Below, one piece after another: positions 9,545 to 23,601 of a stretch of DNA of 64,000 nt. The DNA is from Hysterangium stoloniferum (taxonomy: Eukaryota > Basidiomycota > Agaricomycetes > Hysterangiales > Hysterangiaceae), in assembly GCA_015178975.1 (NCBI GenBank), contig WHVD01000004.1, forward strand, positions 186,001-250,000. Direction: 5' to 3'. Position 1 is the first letter of the stretch. Each line of letters opens with the position of its first letter. Under the pieces are notes generated by a model. That model did not search any database and was not told the origin of the DNA. It was given only the letters and a program-made list of their open reading frames with translations. Made by a program: the position numbers and the translations under genes.

Positions 9545-12500
9545 ATCCTTAACCAATTTTAAATCTTATAAGGATCCAATAGAGATTATTGGAGTTTATA
9601 TAAGATAAGGCTCTACTACAGATACTAAAATCTTTTGGAGAGAGGGGTTTTACCAGTGCCTCCCAAAACCCTCTCTGAAGGCGTTCCCCGTTTGTAAGAT
9701 TTATTCAACGCCGTCACAGCCGATCCATTGTATTAAATATATAAATTTCGTGGGTGGGCGTCGCGAAAGACGTAACGTCGAAGCCGACAATTGTTGCCTC
9801 AGGAACTTGATCGGAACGTAAGACTATTACCACCCCAACTGGCCAGTGTTTCTTCTCTTGAGGTGTGGGTTTAATTCCTGCATGAGGCCTTTATTTGTTG
9901 GCCCTTCTGTACACGACTGTACCGTAACGTGTTGCCTATGTGAAGTACCAGCGACGGAATTCATTGTGTTGTTCAGGATTTTAGACTTTTTTTTCCGATT
10001 TTATGCATCATTTTGATTCCAGGGTTCTGTTCCTCGAGATACATGTAATACTGATTGATATACTAAATCTGTTCCAAATAGTCATTTCTTCTACACTGAT
10101 CTACTTGTTATTTATGATTATTGCCGCAATCGCTCGTCCAGATGACTTGATCTATAACAAACGAGGCTTTTTTCGGCAGGCTTAGTTCGTCTGCAGCATT
10201 AATATTCGGATTCTCCTCATCTCGTGATCGATGAAGGGTGTCCGAGAGTGTGGGATAGACTTTCAGGGAGGAAACAGCGTTGTGGAACACGAGACTCCAC
10301 TAAATGGTCGGTGGAAGGACTCTCCCTGTCGCGCGCTGGGGTTCTTGTTCGGTCGTGGGAGGCTGGGAGATTCAAGTTGACTAAGATGGCTTGCTCACCC
10401 ATGGTCCTAGGAGTGGACTGCGCACGATTAGAATATGGTTTGTGAATGACGCTACCTGCAGAAAAGTGCGTACCTGTATATAAGTTGTACGAATATACTT
10501 CGCTGGTACCACCACGGCATTCCCAGCCCCAGCACCGCCTTCTGTATCCCCAACCCTAATTTTTCTCCCCCCCACGCCCTCGATACTGACCCCACCTCCC
10601 CTCACTTCCCACACCGCCCTCTCTGTCCTTACTCCCGAGGGTTACACCTGGCGAGCTCCCCTCGTACCCAACTCGTTCGTCCATTTGCGGATGCAAGGCC
10701 CACGCCAACCGCTATTCACGCATCAGCCCCTCCACGTCCGACGACATCCCAAATTGCCCCGCATCCACAGCCACACCCCGCGACACCCCACGTTGCCCAG
10801 CATCCGGGCGCTCTTCCCTCACATTCAACTTTGAAACACCAACAGAGACTGTGGGTTTAACAGTCCCTGTTGGCATTCGAAGTCGATCTCAGGGAAGAGG
10901 GTCCGGATGCTGGGCATTTGGGATGTCGCCGGACGTGGAGGGGCTGATGGGTGACCTCCCCTCACTTCCCACACCCCCGTCTCCATCCCTACTTCAGAGG
11001 GTTACACCTGGAGAACTCCCCTCCTACCCAGCCCGTTCGTCCATTTGTGCGTGCAAGACCCACGCCGACCACTATTCACCCATCAGCCCCTCCACGTCCA
11101 GCGACACGGCAAGCAGTGGAATAGGCAATGCGACGGCAGCCGAGACGGGTCTTTCCCACGCCGAGAGAGATATGAGAGTGATGGTGAAGAAGGCTTTGAT
11201 TTTGACGTCCTACTTGGAGGCATCAGTAGGTGTGTTGGGGTGTGGGCACGGAAGGTTGTTTAAGCAAAATGTTTATTATACTTATACCAGATTCTAAGCG
11301 AGAAACTTGTGTTCTCCGCAATGTCATCTGCAGAAGCAGCGCTTACTTTGACAGCAAGCTAAGTTATCGATGAGGCTTTTGTCCCATTTCGAAAAGTCGT
11401 TATCTACAACGACCGGGATGCTTAGCGCTTTTAAAGTTCTATCAATCCTCAATTAATTGTATATATTGATCTAAACTGATAGATACTACTTGATTTATTG
11501 TACAAAATATCAATTCCAGCCTAACTTTCCACAGCGACGATATTAACACTTCCCCCCCTCTATCCATGCAGAGCACACATTTGTGTAAAGGAATTATTGG
11601 CGGGAAGGGGAGGGCATCTACTGGAGATCTGGTACTTCAAGCGAATTTTTGTTGTAGGTAAATGATCAAATAAATGTTTGGGTATCGTAAATAGGAAGTG
11701 AGAGTTGTATAAAAGGCTCACATAGCGAATCAATGCATCCATACGGAGTTGCAAGTGGAAGCCCATCAGTCACTACGAGTGTAGATTAGAGCGAATCAAT
11801 ATCCGAAGATGCTTACTAGATAGGTAGATGGAGGGCGTATTGATGTATAGTGGTCAAGTTGTTACCAGACGCAGGCCTGTTAGGAAGTTTGTCGTGGAGT
11901 AGACCGTCCAGAATCGTTGTGGGAATTTCTCACCTAGCAGTCTGTGGATACCCTTGTTCCCGCCCGTTGAGACACCTCTCCTCCCTCCTTTGGTGCAGCC
12001 TATTGTGAAAGGTTCGTTGCATTCCGATTTAGTCGTGTCTCTTTCTCATTGTGTCTATCGTTCCGTTTTAATAATTCCTTTTTTTATTACTTCTCATGTG
12101 TATATGCTATTTGCTTACAACTCAGGACTACAGAGAATCATTCGACTGCCTCCCAAAACCTATTCTGAGGGCGTTCCCTGCTTGTAAGGTTCATTCGTCG
12201 CTGTCACAGTGGATTCATTGCATTAAATATATAGATTTTGTGGGGTGGAGGTCACAAAAGAGGTACAAATGAATGCGAAGCCGACAATCATTGTCTCGCC
12301 AACTTAATTGGAAGAAAGTAATATTATTACCAGTCCAACTGGTCAGTTTTTTTCTCTTGAGGCGTGGGTTCAATTTCTGCATGAGGCCCGTATTTGTTGG
12401 CCCTTCTGTGCATGAATGTACCGCAACATTTTCCCTGCGTGAGCGACCAGCAACGGAACTCCGGTCCTCAAGGATTGCTCAGCCTTTCCTTGAGTAATTT

Positions 12501-14340
12501 TCTTTTTCTCTTGGACTCTACACCTGGACACCGCTCTAGTTTGGCACTGCCATAGAGAGGTCCGTTCGTCCTTTTCGGCAGGGGTTCGGAAAACGGGTGG
12601 CACAGATATCTTTCACCCTTTTGAAGTCCATCCTGCCTTTCTGTCAACTACTTCGGATCTTTGAACCATAATGGCTTATACTATGACTTCGTCAACCCAT
12701 CGCTGCCATGTTCCTATGATTGAACCATAATGGCCATCCTACACTATGCCGACCTTGTCGGCCATTTGCTACCTATGTTCGTATGATAATCCAGTGGCTC
12801 TTTGAGGACACGACAGTCCCAGACGGGTTGAACATCGAGCCACGTAATCTTCGCATCATAACTTAATCACTCTAGCGTCCATCCGTGGTGAACGAAGCGC
12901 ATGGCAAGATGTACCATCTCCCGTTCCCGTGAGGATTATCTGTCGGACCGTCTTCACGTCACTGCGGCTGGAAGACGGGTCAGGGAATAGCATAGGTGAA
13001 AATATGAGAGGAGAAGCAATTTTCAATTTAGGGGGGAAAGCATGTCTTCCGTTGTTCCTTGATGACGAAGGAGTTACTGCCGACTTCGGTGAGAGGGGTA
13101 GAATAAAGAGGATGAAATTTTAGTTAGCGGGCAGTGGAGAGAATTCAACGAGTAAATAAATGAGGTGTTGATGAATCAAATCGAGCACAGGCCAGTATGA
13201 GACCTGGGAAATTGAAAGCGGCTCCGGCATTTCGTATAATCTTTCAAACTCCAGGTTGTAAATGTGTCACTCACTTGATGCCACCCCGCAGCCACACTCA
13301 TGCAACGCTGTCACTGAAGTATACATACACAAACGTTGAAATAGAAGGTCAATTTGCGCTCAGATGTACAGATCTGGGGTAATCGCCATTACGCTAGTGC
13401 AAAGAGATGATAAAGGGCAAGTAAAAATTGCGATCGATCGAGATGTGTAAACTACGACAAAGATCCATCATCTAGGTTTGAGTTGGTATCTGTTATTAAT
13501 CGAGCGAAGCTCACCAAATAGGGGAGTATAGAAGTGAAACCCATGGTTTTTGCGACGAAGCGATCAGCACAACAAGAGTGTTTTCAAAACCAGTTAGTGA
13601 AATCTAAGTTAAGGTATATTTAGACAGGAAATATACATTTGTGGAGAATAAAATAGAAACTATATTTGAGTAAAGTGAACGCAGATTCCTTTCTACAAAC
13701 CGTCAGCATTCACAATTCGTGATATGGAGGTCTCCATCTCACCTACTCTCCCGATTCATAAACAATCATCCCACCACATGTTTTCATCGGCAAAACCTAT
13801 AGTGGGATGTATGGTGTTCATATTTTGGGACTGAAGGTTGAACAGTGCCTAATAGATTCGATGCTCAGAGAGACACGAGGATGGTTTGAGGGAAGATGCG
13901 GTTACGGATGCTTTGGATTTTGATGTCCTACTTGGAAGGACCAGTAGTTTGTCGCAATATGTTGGGGTGTGAGTGCGCAAGGTTGTTCAAGAAGATGCTT
14001 ATTATACTTGTTCTGAGATTTTGTGTTCTCGGCAATTAATCCTGCGCGGGCTCTACATCTGTGCCTTCCTCGCGATCCGCATATCTGAGAATCTTTCTTG
14101 TCAAAAATAACGATAGCATTTGCACTATAAGCCGCCTATTTTGAACATCAAGCTTAATTTTCGATGGGGTTTTTTCCCATTTCCGACAATTGTTATACAC
14201 AACGACTAGGGCAGTTAACTTCTTTAAAATCCCTTCAACCCCCAATTGCATACTGATCTATATACTGATAGATACTACTACGTGATTTTAATGTACGGTA
14301 AAAAGGGGGGGGCGTCTGTTTGAGATCCGGTACTTGGAGG
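9545..14340. repeat. Gene-poor block of mutually duplicated, degenerate sequence
   Basis: No gene recognised. Diverged duplications are visible: about 9650-9970 with 12145-12480 (shared GCCTCCCAAAACC, AAGCCGACAAT, GCATGAGGCC and TATTTGTTGGCCC); about 10575-10740 with 10955-11105 (shared CCCCTCACTTCCCACAC, GGGTTACACCTGG, TCGTCCATTTG); and about 11150-11480 with 13870-14290 (shared TTTGATTTTGA/GATTTTGATGTCCTACTTGG and CTGATAGATACTACT). Small open frames here (for example 10851-11297 and 12929-13123) show no conserved domain. It may be remnants of a duplicated host gene or a low-copy repeat. Confidence 0.5.
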
Positions 14341-14348
14341 CATAAAAT

Positions 14349-14478
14349 CTTGTAGTAGGCAAATAAACTGATGAAAGGAGTGTGTCGTGAACGCATAGTA
14401 AATATTACATCGTTAATTTTATATCTAAGGTGTGTTCACGACACGCTCCTTTTATTCGTTTATTTGCCTACTACAAGA
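14349..14478. repeat. 130-bp hairpin sequence (MITE-like)
   Basis: Arms of about 45 bp: CTTGTAGTAGGCAAATAAAC...GTCGTGAACGC on the left and GTGTTCACGACAC...GTTTATTTGCC on the right, around an AT-rich centre. A diverged half (TTGTTGTAGGTAAATGATC) occurs near 11650 in the duplicated block. No clear target duplication was identified. Confidence 0.8.
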
Positions 14479-14856
14479 ATTCCGAAGACTCTTGCACTGC
14501 TCCCATAATGGTGTAATATGCATCAGTTGAACTTGTGGGAAAGGGCTACCATTGTCATGAAAAGTTGTAATGGCGAAGTCAATCAGTAACATTTTTTTTG
14601 GTCAATAAGTCATTCTTTTGGGGACGAGTACAAGTACTCGGATGGCTCCGGGTTCCGGGTTTATCTTTCGTATGATACAGTGGCACATTCTATTGTATTT
14701 TAGCACAAATATGACAAAGGAATGATTTAAAGTATAATTTCACAGGCTCGTACAAATACCCACGAGGAATTCGTAGATCAACAAAAATTCAAAGGCTACA
14801 ATGGCTGCGTTCTGGTATCGCAGTCACCTTCATCCTCGTGGACCTATAGCCAATCA

Positions 14857-16980
<2,124 letters not shown>

Positions 16981-17060
16981 GGTCTAAGTGCTTTTGGCAA
17001 GTGAGATCTAGGAAGAGCTTGAAAGTGGCAAAAAAACACGACGTGACAGAATGTGACAAG

Positions 17061-17070
17061 ACGCGTCGCG
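17061..17070 (-). promoter_or_regulatory. MCB-like site upstream of CHK1
   Basis: ACGCGTCGCG lies 81-90 bp upstream of the CHK1 ATG and contains the MluI cell-cycle box ACGCGT, the site bound by MBF-type G1/S factors in fungi. A second related ACGCGCCAAT occurs at about 17113-17122. Regulation by MBF is inference from the motif and the gene's function. Confidence 0.4.
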
Positions 17071-17277
17071 ATCTAATGGATGCTAATTACCTCCAATAAA
17101 TGCAAGGTGATAACGCGCCAATAACATGAACATATTGAACGGTATATTGGAGCATCGTTAGCTCTTCATACACGTTCATCGACCTCGAGTATCGATGGGT
17201 CTAGTCCATAATCATATAAATAACCCCCTACCTATCTACCACACGAAGTATAATATAACAACCCGCTCGCTTCCTCA

Positions 17278-20200
17278 TCATCGCGTCTTCTTTTCAGCCT
17301 CCTCGATCACCTTCCGCTCAATCTCTTCTAGTCTAACTCTCTCCTCCTCAGCGCGCCGCTCCTCGCGGCGCTCGCGGCCACGGGTGACTAAAGGTTTTGG
17401 CGCGAGATCCGCAAAGAGGTGTTTACAGGTTACTTCGACAATCCAGCAGCCAATGAAATCGAATAACATTGTCGAGGTCAGACGGATCTGGAACTAGAGT
17501 AGACTTTGTGTGTTAGGTTCGGGTGTTGGTCAAAACAGGACGTACGGCACTGCTCATCTCAACAATTTGTAACCACCGGTTGAGCTCTGGCACAAAATCG
17601 ACTGCTCCACCGAAGGCGACCGCGCCAGCTCCGACAAGACCCCAGAAGAGCGCCGGGTTTTCACGGAGACCTTCACGGAAAGGACGACCCTGGAAGAACA
17701 TCGTCAGTCACCTGTTACACTAAAGCACAACATCTTGAAGCACCATACCTGGAAATTAATCGCGAATGTCGAAACCTGCTGAGACAAACCCAACAAATAG
17801 ATGGCAGTGTTAAGAAGACTAGGCTCAAACTTTGCCTCTAGATCGATTTCTCCTACCCTGTTATATGAGCGATATCGTTAAGGAATGTGATGATCAAACA
17901 GTCGAACTGGAGAACATACGGTTCGTACGAGTGCGACAGATTAGTGATGTATAACAAAGACGCGATGTGGATGGAAAACTGTATTAAAACCGAAAGCAGG
18001 ACGTAATAATTAAAGATGTTGCCAAGAGGTCGTTCACGCGACAACTTCTCAACAGGCTAATCATGCACAACAGAAAAAGAAAAGTCAGTCAGCATGGAGG
18101 CGGAATAGACTCCAGAAGGTATGAGACCTACCTTGGCACGCGAGATACACAAGAAACAAACCGACATCAACATGCCAGAGATAGTGACCTGATAATCGCC
18201 AAACTTGATACCGTCCAAATACTGCACACTCAGACTGTACGCAGTAATCAAACAGTTCAGCGCAAGGATCTTGTACATCTGAATCGTGGCAACCAAAGTA
18301 CAACGACCTTGACGTATGATACTCGTAACTGTGACAAAAGAATGCTCAGGATGGATGCACCGCGAAGACGACGAGGTATAGATAGAAGCGACATACTAGC
18401 AGAAACATTGGACAATTTCGACGTGAATGGCGCAGCGCAAGAAGCATCACCGAGCTTGATCTGAGGTGGCTCATCATCCTCACCCAGATCGGCCATCTTA
18501 TCCGTAATACTGGCGAGATCAAACTAAACTAAACTTTCAGCAAACACATCGCCAGAATAGAGGCTATAATGATACCTTCTCCATCGGATTCTTTTTCCTT
18601 TTCTCTGCCTGGGTCTCAGCAGCCTTCTTCTGCGCCGCAACAGCATTCGGATACAAATGCGCAATCGCCGCGGGAACAGGCGGCGGGGGCTGTCCAAACC
18701 TAGCCGAAATCTTCAACTGACTCTCATATACCTTCTTAATCCTCTCATTCTTCTGATGCTCCGCAATCTTTTGCAAATCTTCAACAGTTCCATCAAGCAG
18801 CGCCACGCCTATATCAGCCTGTTTTAATGCACCAACATCGTTAGTTCCGTCGCCAGCCATGAGGGTCGTGTAGCCAAGCGACTTGAGGGTAGTTAGGATT
18901 AGTTCTTTTTGAGAAGGGGAGACGCGTGCGTAAACCCATGTGTTCTGGATGAGGTCGGTCCATGATGAGCGGGATTCGTACTGTTTCATGGCGGCGCCGG
19001 TGATGCAGATGTCGTACTCTTCAAATATGGTCTGGTCGAAAGGCGCGGAAGGATCCACTGGGATAATGATCGTCTCGTCTATGTTACGCCATACGAGGTC
19101 TGTGTGCACGAACGCGTTAAGCTTCATATCCAGAAACGAAAGGCAGAGTAGGTAGGTCACCGGTGTCATTCACTGCATTCTCCTTCAGATCCAAAATCAG
19201 TGCTTCCCTATCAACAATCTCTACGTCCTTTGCCACATGTAAGGCAGTGAGAGGGTTGTCTCCAGTAATCATAATGCACTGCCAATTTTTCGTGAATAAC
19301 CCTCCAAAAAAACCTATCATATAAACCTAAGATCAATGATTTACTCACCCGATGCGACGAATCAGCCAACATTTTAAGCGTCTCCACAGCATCCTTTTTC
19401 AATGGGCAATGGAAGACCAAAAATCCAGCAAACGTCAATCCACTCTCAACCTTTTCTCTTGGCATCTTGTTAATCTAACAGAAAATCAGCACCGACATAA
19501 TCAAGAAAGAAAAATGAAAGAAAAGAAACCAAATATCAACAGACCTTATCAGACCCCATCCCATCCATACTCTTGATACCCAACGCAAGAACCCTACTAC
19601 CCCTCCTCGTGAACCACTTATACGTGTCATCATACCCCTCCGGCACTCTCGCCAACATGCCCTTGATAGTCTCCGGCGCACCTTTCGCAGCTGCAAGCAG
19701 CGTACCATTGGGCGTGCTGGAGATAGTGGACATGCGTTTGAGCGCGGAAGAGAATTGGAATCGACGGCGGATGTGGAGTGTCGTGCGGTGGGATGCGGAC
19801 GTATTGGCGGGGGAGATTTGATCGCCTAAGATAGGAGGGAGTGGGCTCGTCAGTTAAATGAAAATGAAATGTAGCCGTTTGGAATGGGAATGTGGTACGT
19901 GCCTTTCGCAAGTGTCCATTCAAGAGCTTCAAGCGTCGTTCTCTCCATGGGGTCCCCGACTACAGTCCCGTCATCCAATAATACCAACGCATGTGCTGCA
20001 GCGAGGCAGTGTGTCGTTTCGCGACCGGAGTCTTTGACATTTACAAGGCGTAATGGGTCAGTGGAACTTACAATACATCATTCAGTAAAAAAATAGTAAT
20101 ATATGTTTTGCCAGGGCTAAACTCACTCGATACCGGCAACACCTTCGACGACTAAGGATTCTGCGGTGATCGTACCGGTTTTATCGAAGCAGCACACGTC

Positions 20201-22059
20201 TACACGACCAGCGAATGGGATGCGGAATGGCTCAGTGCAGAAAATCGCTAAGAAAGAAAAATCGGAACATCAGAGTCGGAACGGGGGGCTATAGAAGCGC
20301 ATGCTTGACATACCAAACTTCGACAACGCAACAAGACTAGCGTTGACAGCCAAGGACAGTTCCATAGGCAATTCGGGGGGAACGACACTCGTGATAATGA
20401 GAACGCAATCAAGGAGTAGCTTGCTTTTCTTAAGCCCGCGCTCGATACCTATTTTCATAGTGTAAGTAATAAGAAACGAAAAAGAGTGACCGAAACTGGA
20501 AACGGGGGGACAAAAAACACAGACCTTTAACCCAAACATACCAGCTCGCAGCAATAGCGAAAATCAACAAAAAACCAATGAACAAGAAACTCTCAAAGTT
20601 GTTCGCTGACACGCGGTCTGTGGAAAATATCATCGTGCGCACGAGCTGGCCTTGTGCGGTTCCGAATCCAGTACGTAGCACGAGCGCGAGGGTTCCTTTA
20701 TCCGGTGTGTCGACTTGAGAAGAAAAGGGGGGTGAAATTTAGATATGGGCAATAAGCGATAGGCACCAGACCAAGTACGGACCTCCGCTAGCCTGTAGCA
20801 CCTTTGTTCCGCTGAAAAGCACGGACCCTTTAGTCACACCTTCAACGTCGAGTCTTTCATCCACTTCTCGAAGCTCAATTGACTCTTTAAGAAGCGGTGT
20901 GGATTCACCGCTGAGCATTGCTTCGTTAACAATGCAAGTGCCACGCAGAAGAAGCAGGTCGGCAGGAATGGCAGTTTCGGTGTTTGCGTGGACTGAAGAG
21001 GGACATTAATCTCGTGTCAGTTGTAAGTGATGTTGTACAAAATTGGCTTACCGACAGAGACAAGATCACCTGGGACCAACTCATCAGTTTGGACTGTTAT
21101 CCATGTATTGTTGCGTCTACATTGAATGGGGTAGGGTGTGATAGACATAGTGCGGAATTCGGTTAACGTCCGGACACGCTAATGGAATATCGAACATCAG
21201 ACCAGGCAAAGCTAACACCACAAGACCTTGACAATTTACCTGGAAAACAACTGTGCATTCGAACACGACCAACATGAACAGCGTGAACAAGCTGAAGTAC
21301 CAATACTCGTCAAGGCACCACAATGCGACACAAAAGATCTGGAAGACGAAGAAAGGCGCAGTTGCGTGTTCTCCGAAGAGTGCAGTGAAAGATGGGATGG
21401 GAATATTGAACTCATTTTTGCCGTAAAGCGCTTGGAGAGTCTCTACTTCGCTTGTTGAAACGCCGAGACTTGGCAAAGATGAGTAGGTTCCTAGAGCTGG
21501 CTTGGTTGAGGTCGGGTACGGAAGACGCAGGAACGACGGGGGAGAAGTGGATGTATCGCAGATATACGTGTCACGCTGGTAGTTGAATCGATAGGTGCTC
21601 ACATCTGCGGGCTGATGCGACTGTTAGGATTGTTTGGAGACAAGTACAAAATACTCACATCCTTCTTGAGAAGAGGAACAATTTCTCCTTTGCCTCGATG
21701 TTTAGCCGGTACAATCCTAATGCAATTTGCATGTTCCAATGAGCGGGCCTTGTGCACGAGTAAGCCAAATGCTGAAAGGGAGAATATAAATACACACCGT
21801 TCGAGTCTCCACCCAGGCCTTAGCACCAGTCCCCCATCTGGTGACCAAAAAGCTCAAAGCATGACCTGCACCGAGACAAACACATCCCAAAAATGTCCAT
21901 TCTTCGCTTTTAATCCAGTCATCATACCGAAAATAGTAGGCATACGCCCATAGAGGGTAGAGGGATAGAAACGGGATGGTGTACAGATACGTGTACCATG
22001 GGAGATAGATATGTAGACTAGCCCGCTCGATATCCGGGGAACGAATGGCTACCGCAGTC
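17278..22059 (-). CDS. SPF1: P5A-type ATPase (ER transmembrane-helix dislocase/ cation ATPase family), at least 19 exons
   Basis: Exons recognised: 22059-21798, 21748-21659, 21611-21240, 21178-21052, 20992-20783, 20713-20525, 20448-20314, 20247-20127, 20066-19903, 19825-19545, 19465-19349, 19278-19161, 19099-18576, 18496-18397, 18328-18132, 18056-17920, 17857-17749, 17689-17546, 17493-17278; about 1204 codons, all phases consistent. Family members are ER membrane ATPases that extract mistargeted helices. Landmarks: [11 protein letters not shown] near the N-terminus, LVPGDLVSV and [11 protein letters not shown] (actuator), [11 protein letters not shown] (M4), [10 protein letters not shown] (phosphorylated Asp), [64 protein letters not shown], and a charged C-terminus [10 protein letters not shown] ending in KKTR. 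The intron after 19903 uses a GC donor. The first codons must lie in a short upstream exon I could not identify, so the 5' end is incomplete. Apparently functional. Confidence 0.94.
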
Positions 22060-23601
22060 CTGAGAAGAGTTGAAGGGTGTGGGTTAATAGTGGCATAGAG
22101 TGAATAGTAAGCTTGATGAGATACATGTTTGTTTGGCTAACCCGTCGATCCTGTATACTTTCTGATAAGGATACAAGTCTTACGAATGGCATAGTTTCAG
22201 TAAACGATGTGTATGAGATAAGTCTTTTGAAACTGACCAAGGTCGAAAAAGTTCCCAAGGAGTAGTCGTACAAAAGGGTCCCCCTTATGACAACTATGTC
22301 GCTAGGTATACTTTGACCTGTAAAGGCAGATACTATTATCAGTTATGTAGATATGATGTAAGCTCGCGCATGAGAGCTGCCTACCTGTTTCAGTACGACA
22401 CGTATTTGTAGTACGCGTACGAAAAAGAATGAGATATCAATGGCTTACATAATCAGGCCTAATTTTAGCAATCTCTCAGCCGCAAGTGCTGATGAAAATC
22501 ACTTCACTTAACGAGCTGCTCTCCTGTCATCCTGGACCTTGTCTAAACCATGGCTGCTCTTTACTATGGTAGCTACGCGACTTGACTACTGCTAAACCTA
22601 AAGCTACGGGAAATGCTTGCACAGATATCTAGCTCTCAAAATTATATTAGAACAATTCCACGACTTCACACCGACGTGTTGATGACGATTCAAGATAGAG
22701 GTACCTCGTATGAGGCGGCACATCTCTGAGAAAATGCCTCGCTATCTATGAGGTTCAGTCACATTAATAACGAAAATTGATAATGGCATGTGCTCTAACT
22801 AGTTATGAGCTTGGCTGCTTCTTCGGTCTACCGTCTAGAGTCGAAAAAAATTATAGTTATCAAGTGTTGTACCTTGATGCATAATATTCTGGTGTTTTGG
22901 CACTTCTCACTTCTGATTTCATTGATACCCAGAAAAAAGAAATCATGAAATGCTTTATGTAATTTGGCGCTTCAACTCTCCTACAAGTCTACTTGTCAGC
23001 AGCGAAAAAAACAGAAATCTATAACTGTTCATCTGAGCTAGAAGTGACCTTTTTAACGTCGTCGCTGATCGCGGTGTGGAATCTTCTTGTAGGAGTTTTT
23101 GTTTCGGCTGGTCAATTTAGTTGCATTTTGTTGTTATATGCCTTCTGTTTTCAATTGTTTCCTTTGTGTACCTTGGCGGAATCAACGCATCAAAATCAAA
23201 TGCTTTGTGCCTGAACGACCGGTTTAGAGGTTGACAACTACTCATTTGCATCACCTCGCCGTTGTTAGTAGTAGACATATGGTGGCACCCCCAACCACTA
23301 TTGTTCAACTTATATATAGGTGCGACTTTTTGTTGAGATTTTTTACCCTGTTTCTCAAAACATGCAAGTATGGATGCCGGTTCTAGTACAACATCACACG
23401 TCGGTCATCCCACCAGCATCTCTTCATGACGGTTATACGCCCACGACATGCCCATCGCATACATCGGATACGTCCCGCGGTACTTAAGTGTGGCACAATG
23501 CTTTTAAATATTCTCCGCCATGCACAGATATCTACTGGTAAACTAATTAGAGGTTACAATTCTCCAAATTAAAAAAGCCCGTTGGCAAGGCCTGTCTTTG
23601 G
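22060..23601. other. Intergenic region between SPF1 and membrane-gene copy A
   Basis: Contains the unidentified SPF1 first exon and promoter (probably 22.06-22.6 kb). The right end (about 23480-23601) is the 3' flank of copy A, shared with copies B and C (starting near CGTACTTAAGTGTGGCACAA). No gene or RNA was recognised; short open frames (for example 22993-23214) have no recognisable features. Confidence 0.5.

Noticed and set aside
10851-11297. 148-codon plus-strand ORF in a GC-richer block
   Set aside because: Lies across an internal duplication whose other copy does not keep the frame; no domain recognised.
18063-18464. 133-codon plus-strand ORF
   Set aside because: Shadow of SPF1 exons and introns on the opposite strand; low-complexity and not conserved in meaning.
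22260-22310. Minus-strand text SIPSDIVVIRGT resembling the actuator domain of P-type ATPases
   Set aside because: The true actuator motif ([11 protein letters not shown] with PGDLVSV) is in the SPF1 exons at 20.8-21.1 kb; this stretch lies upstream of the N-terminal exon and has no continuation.
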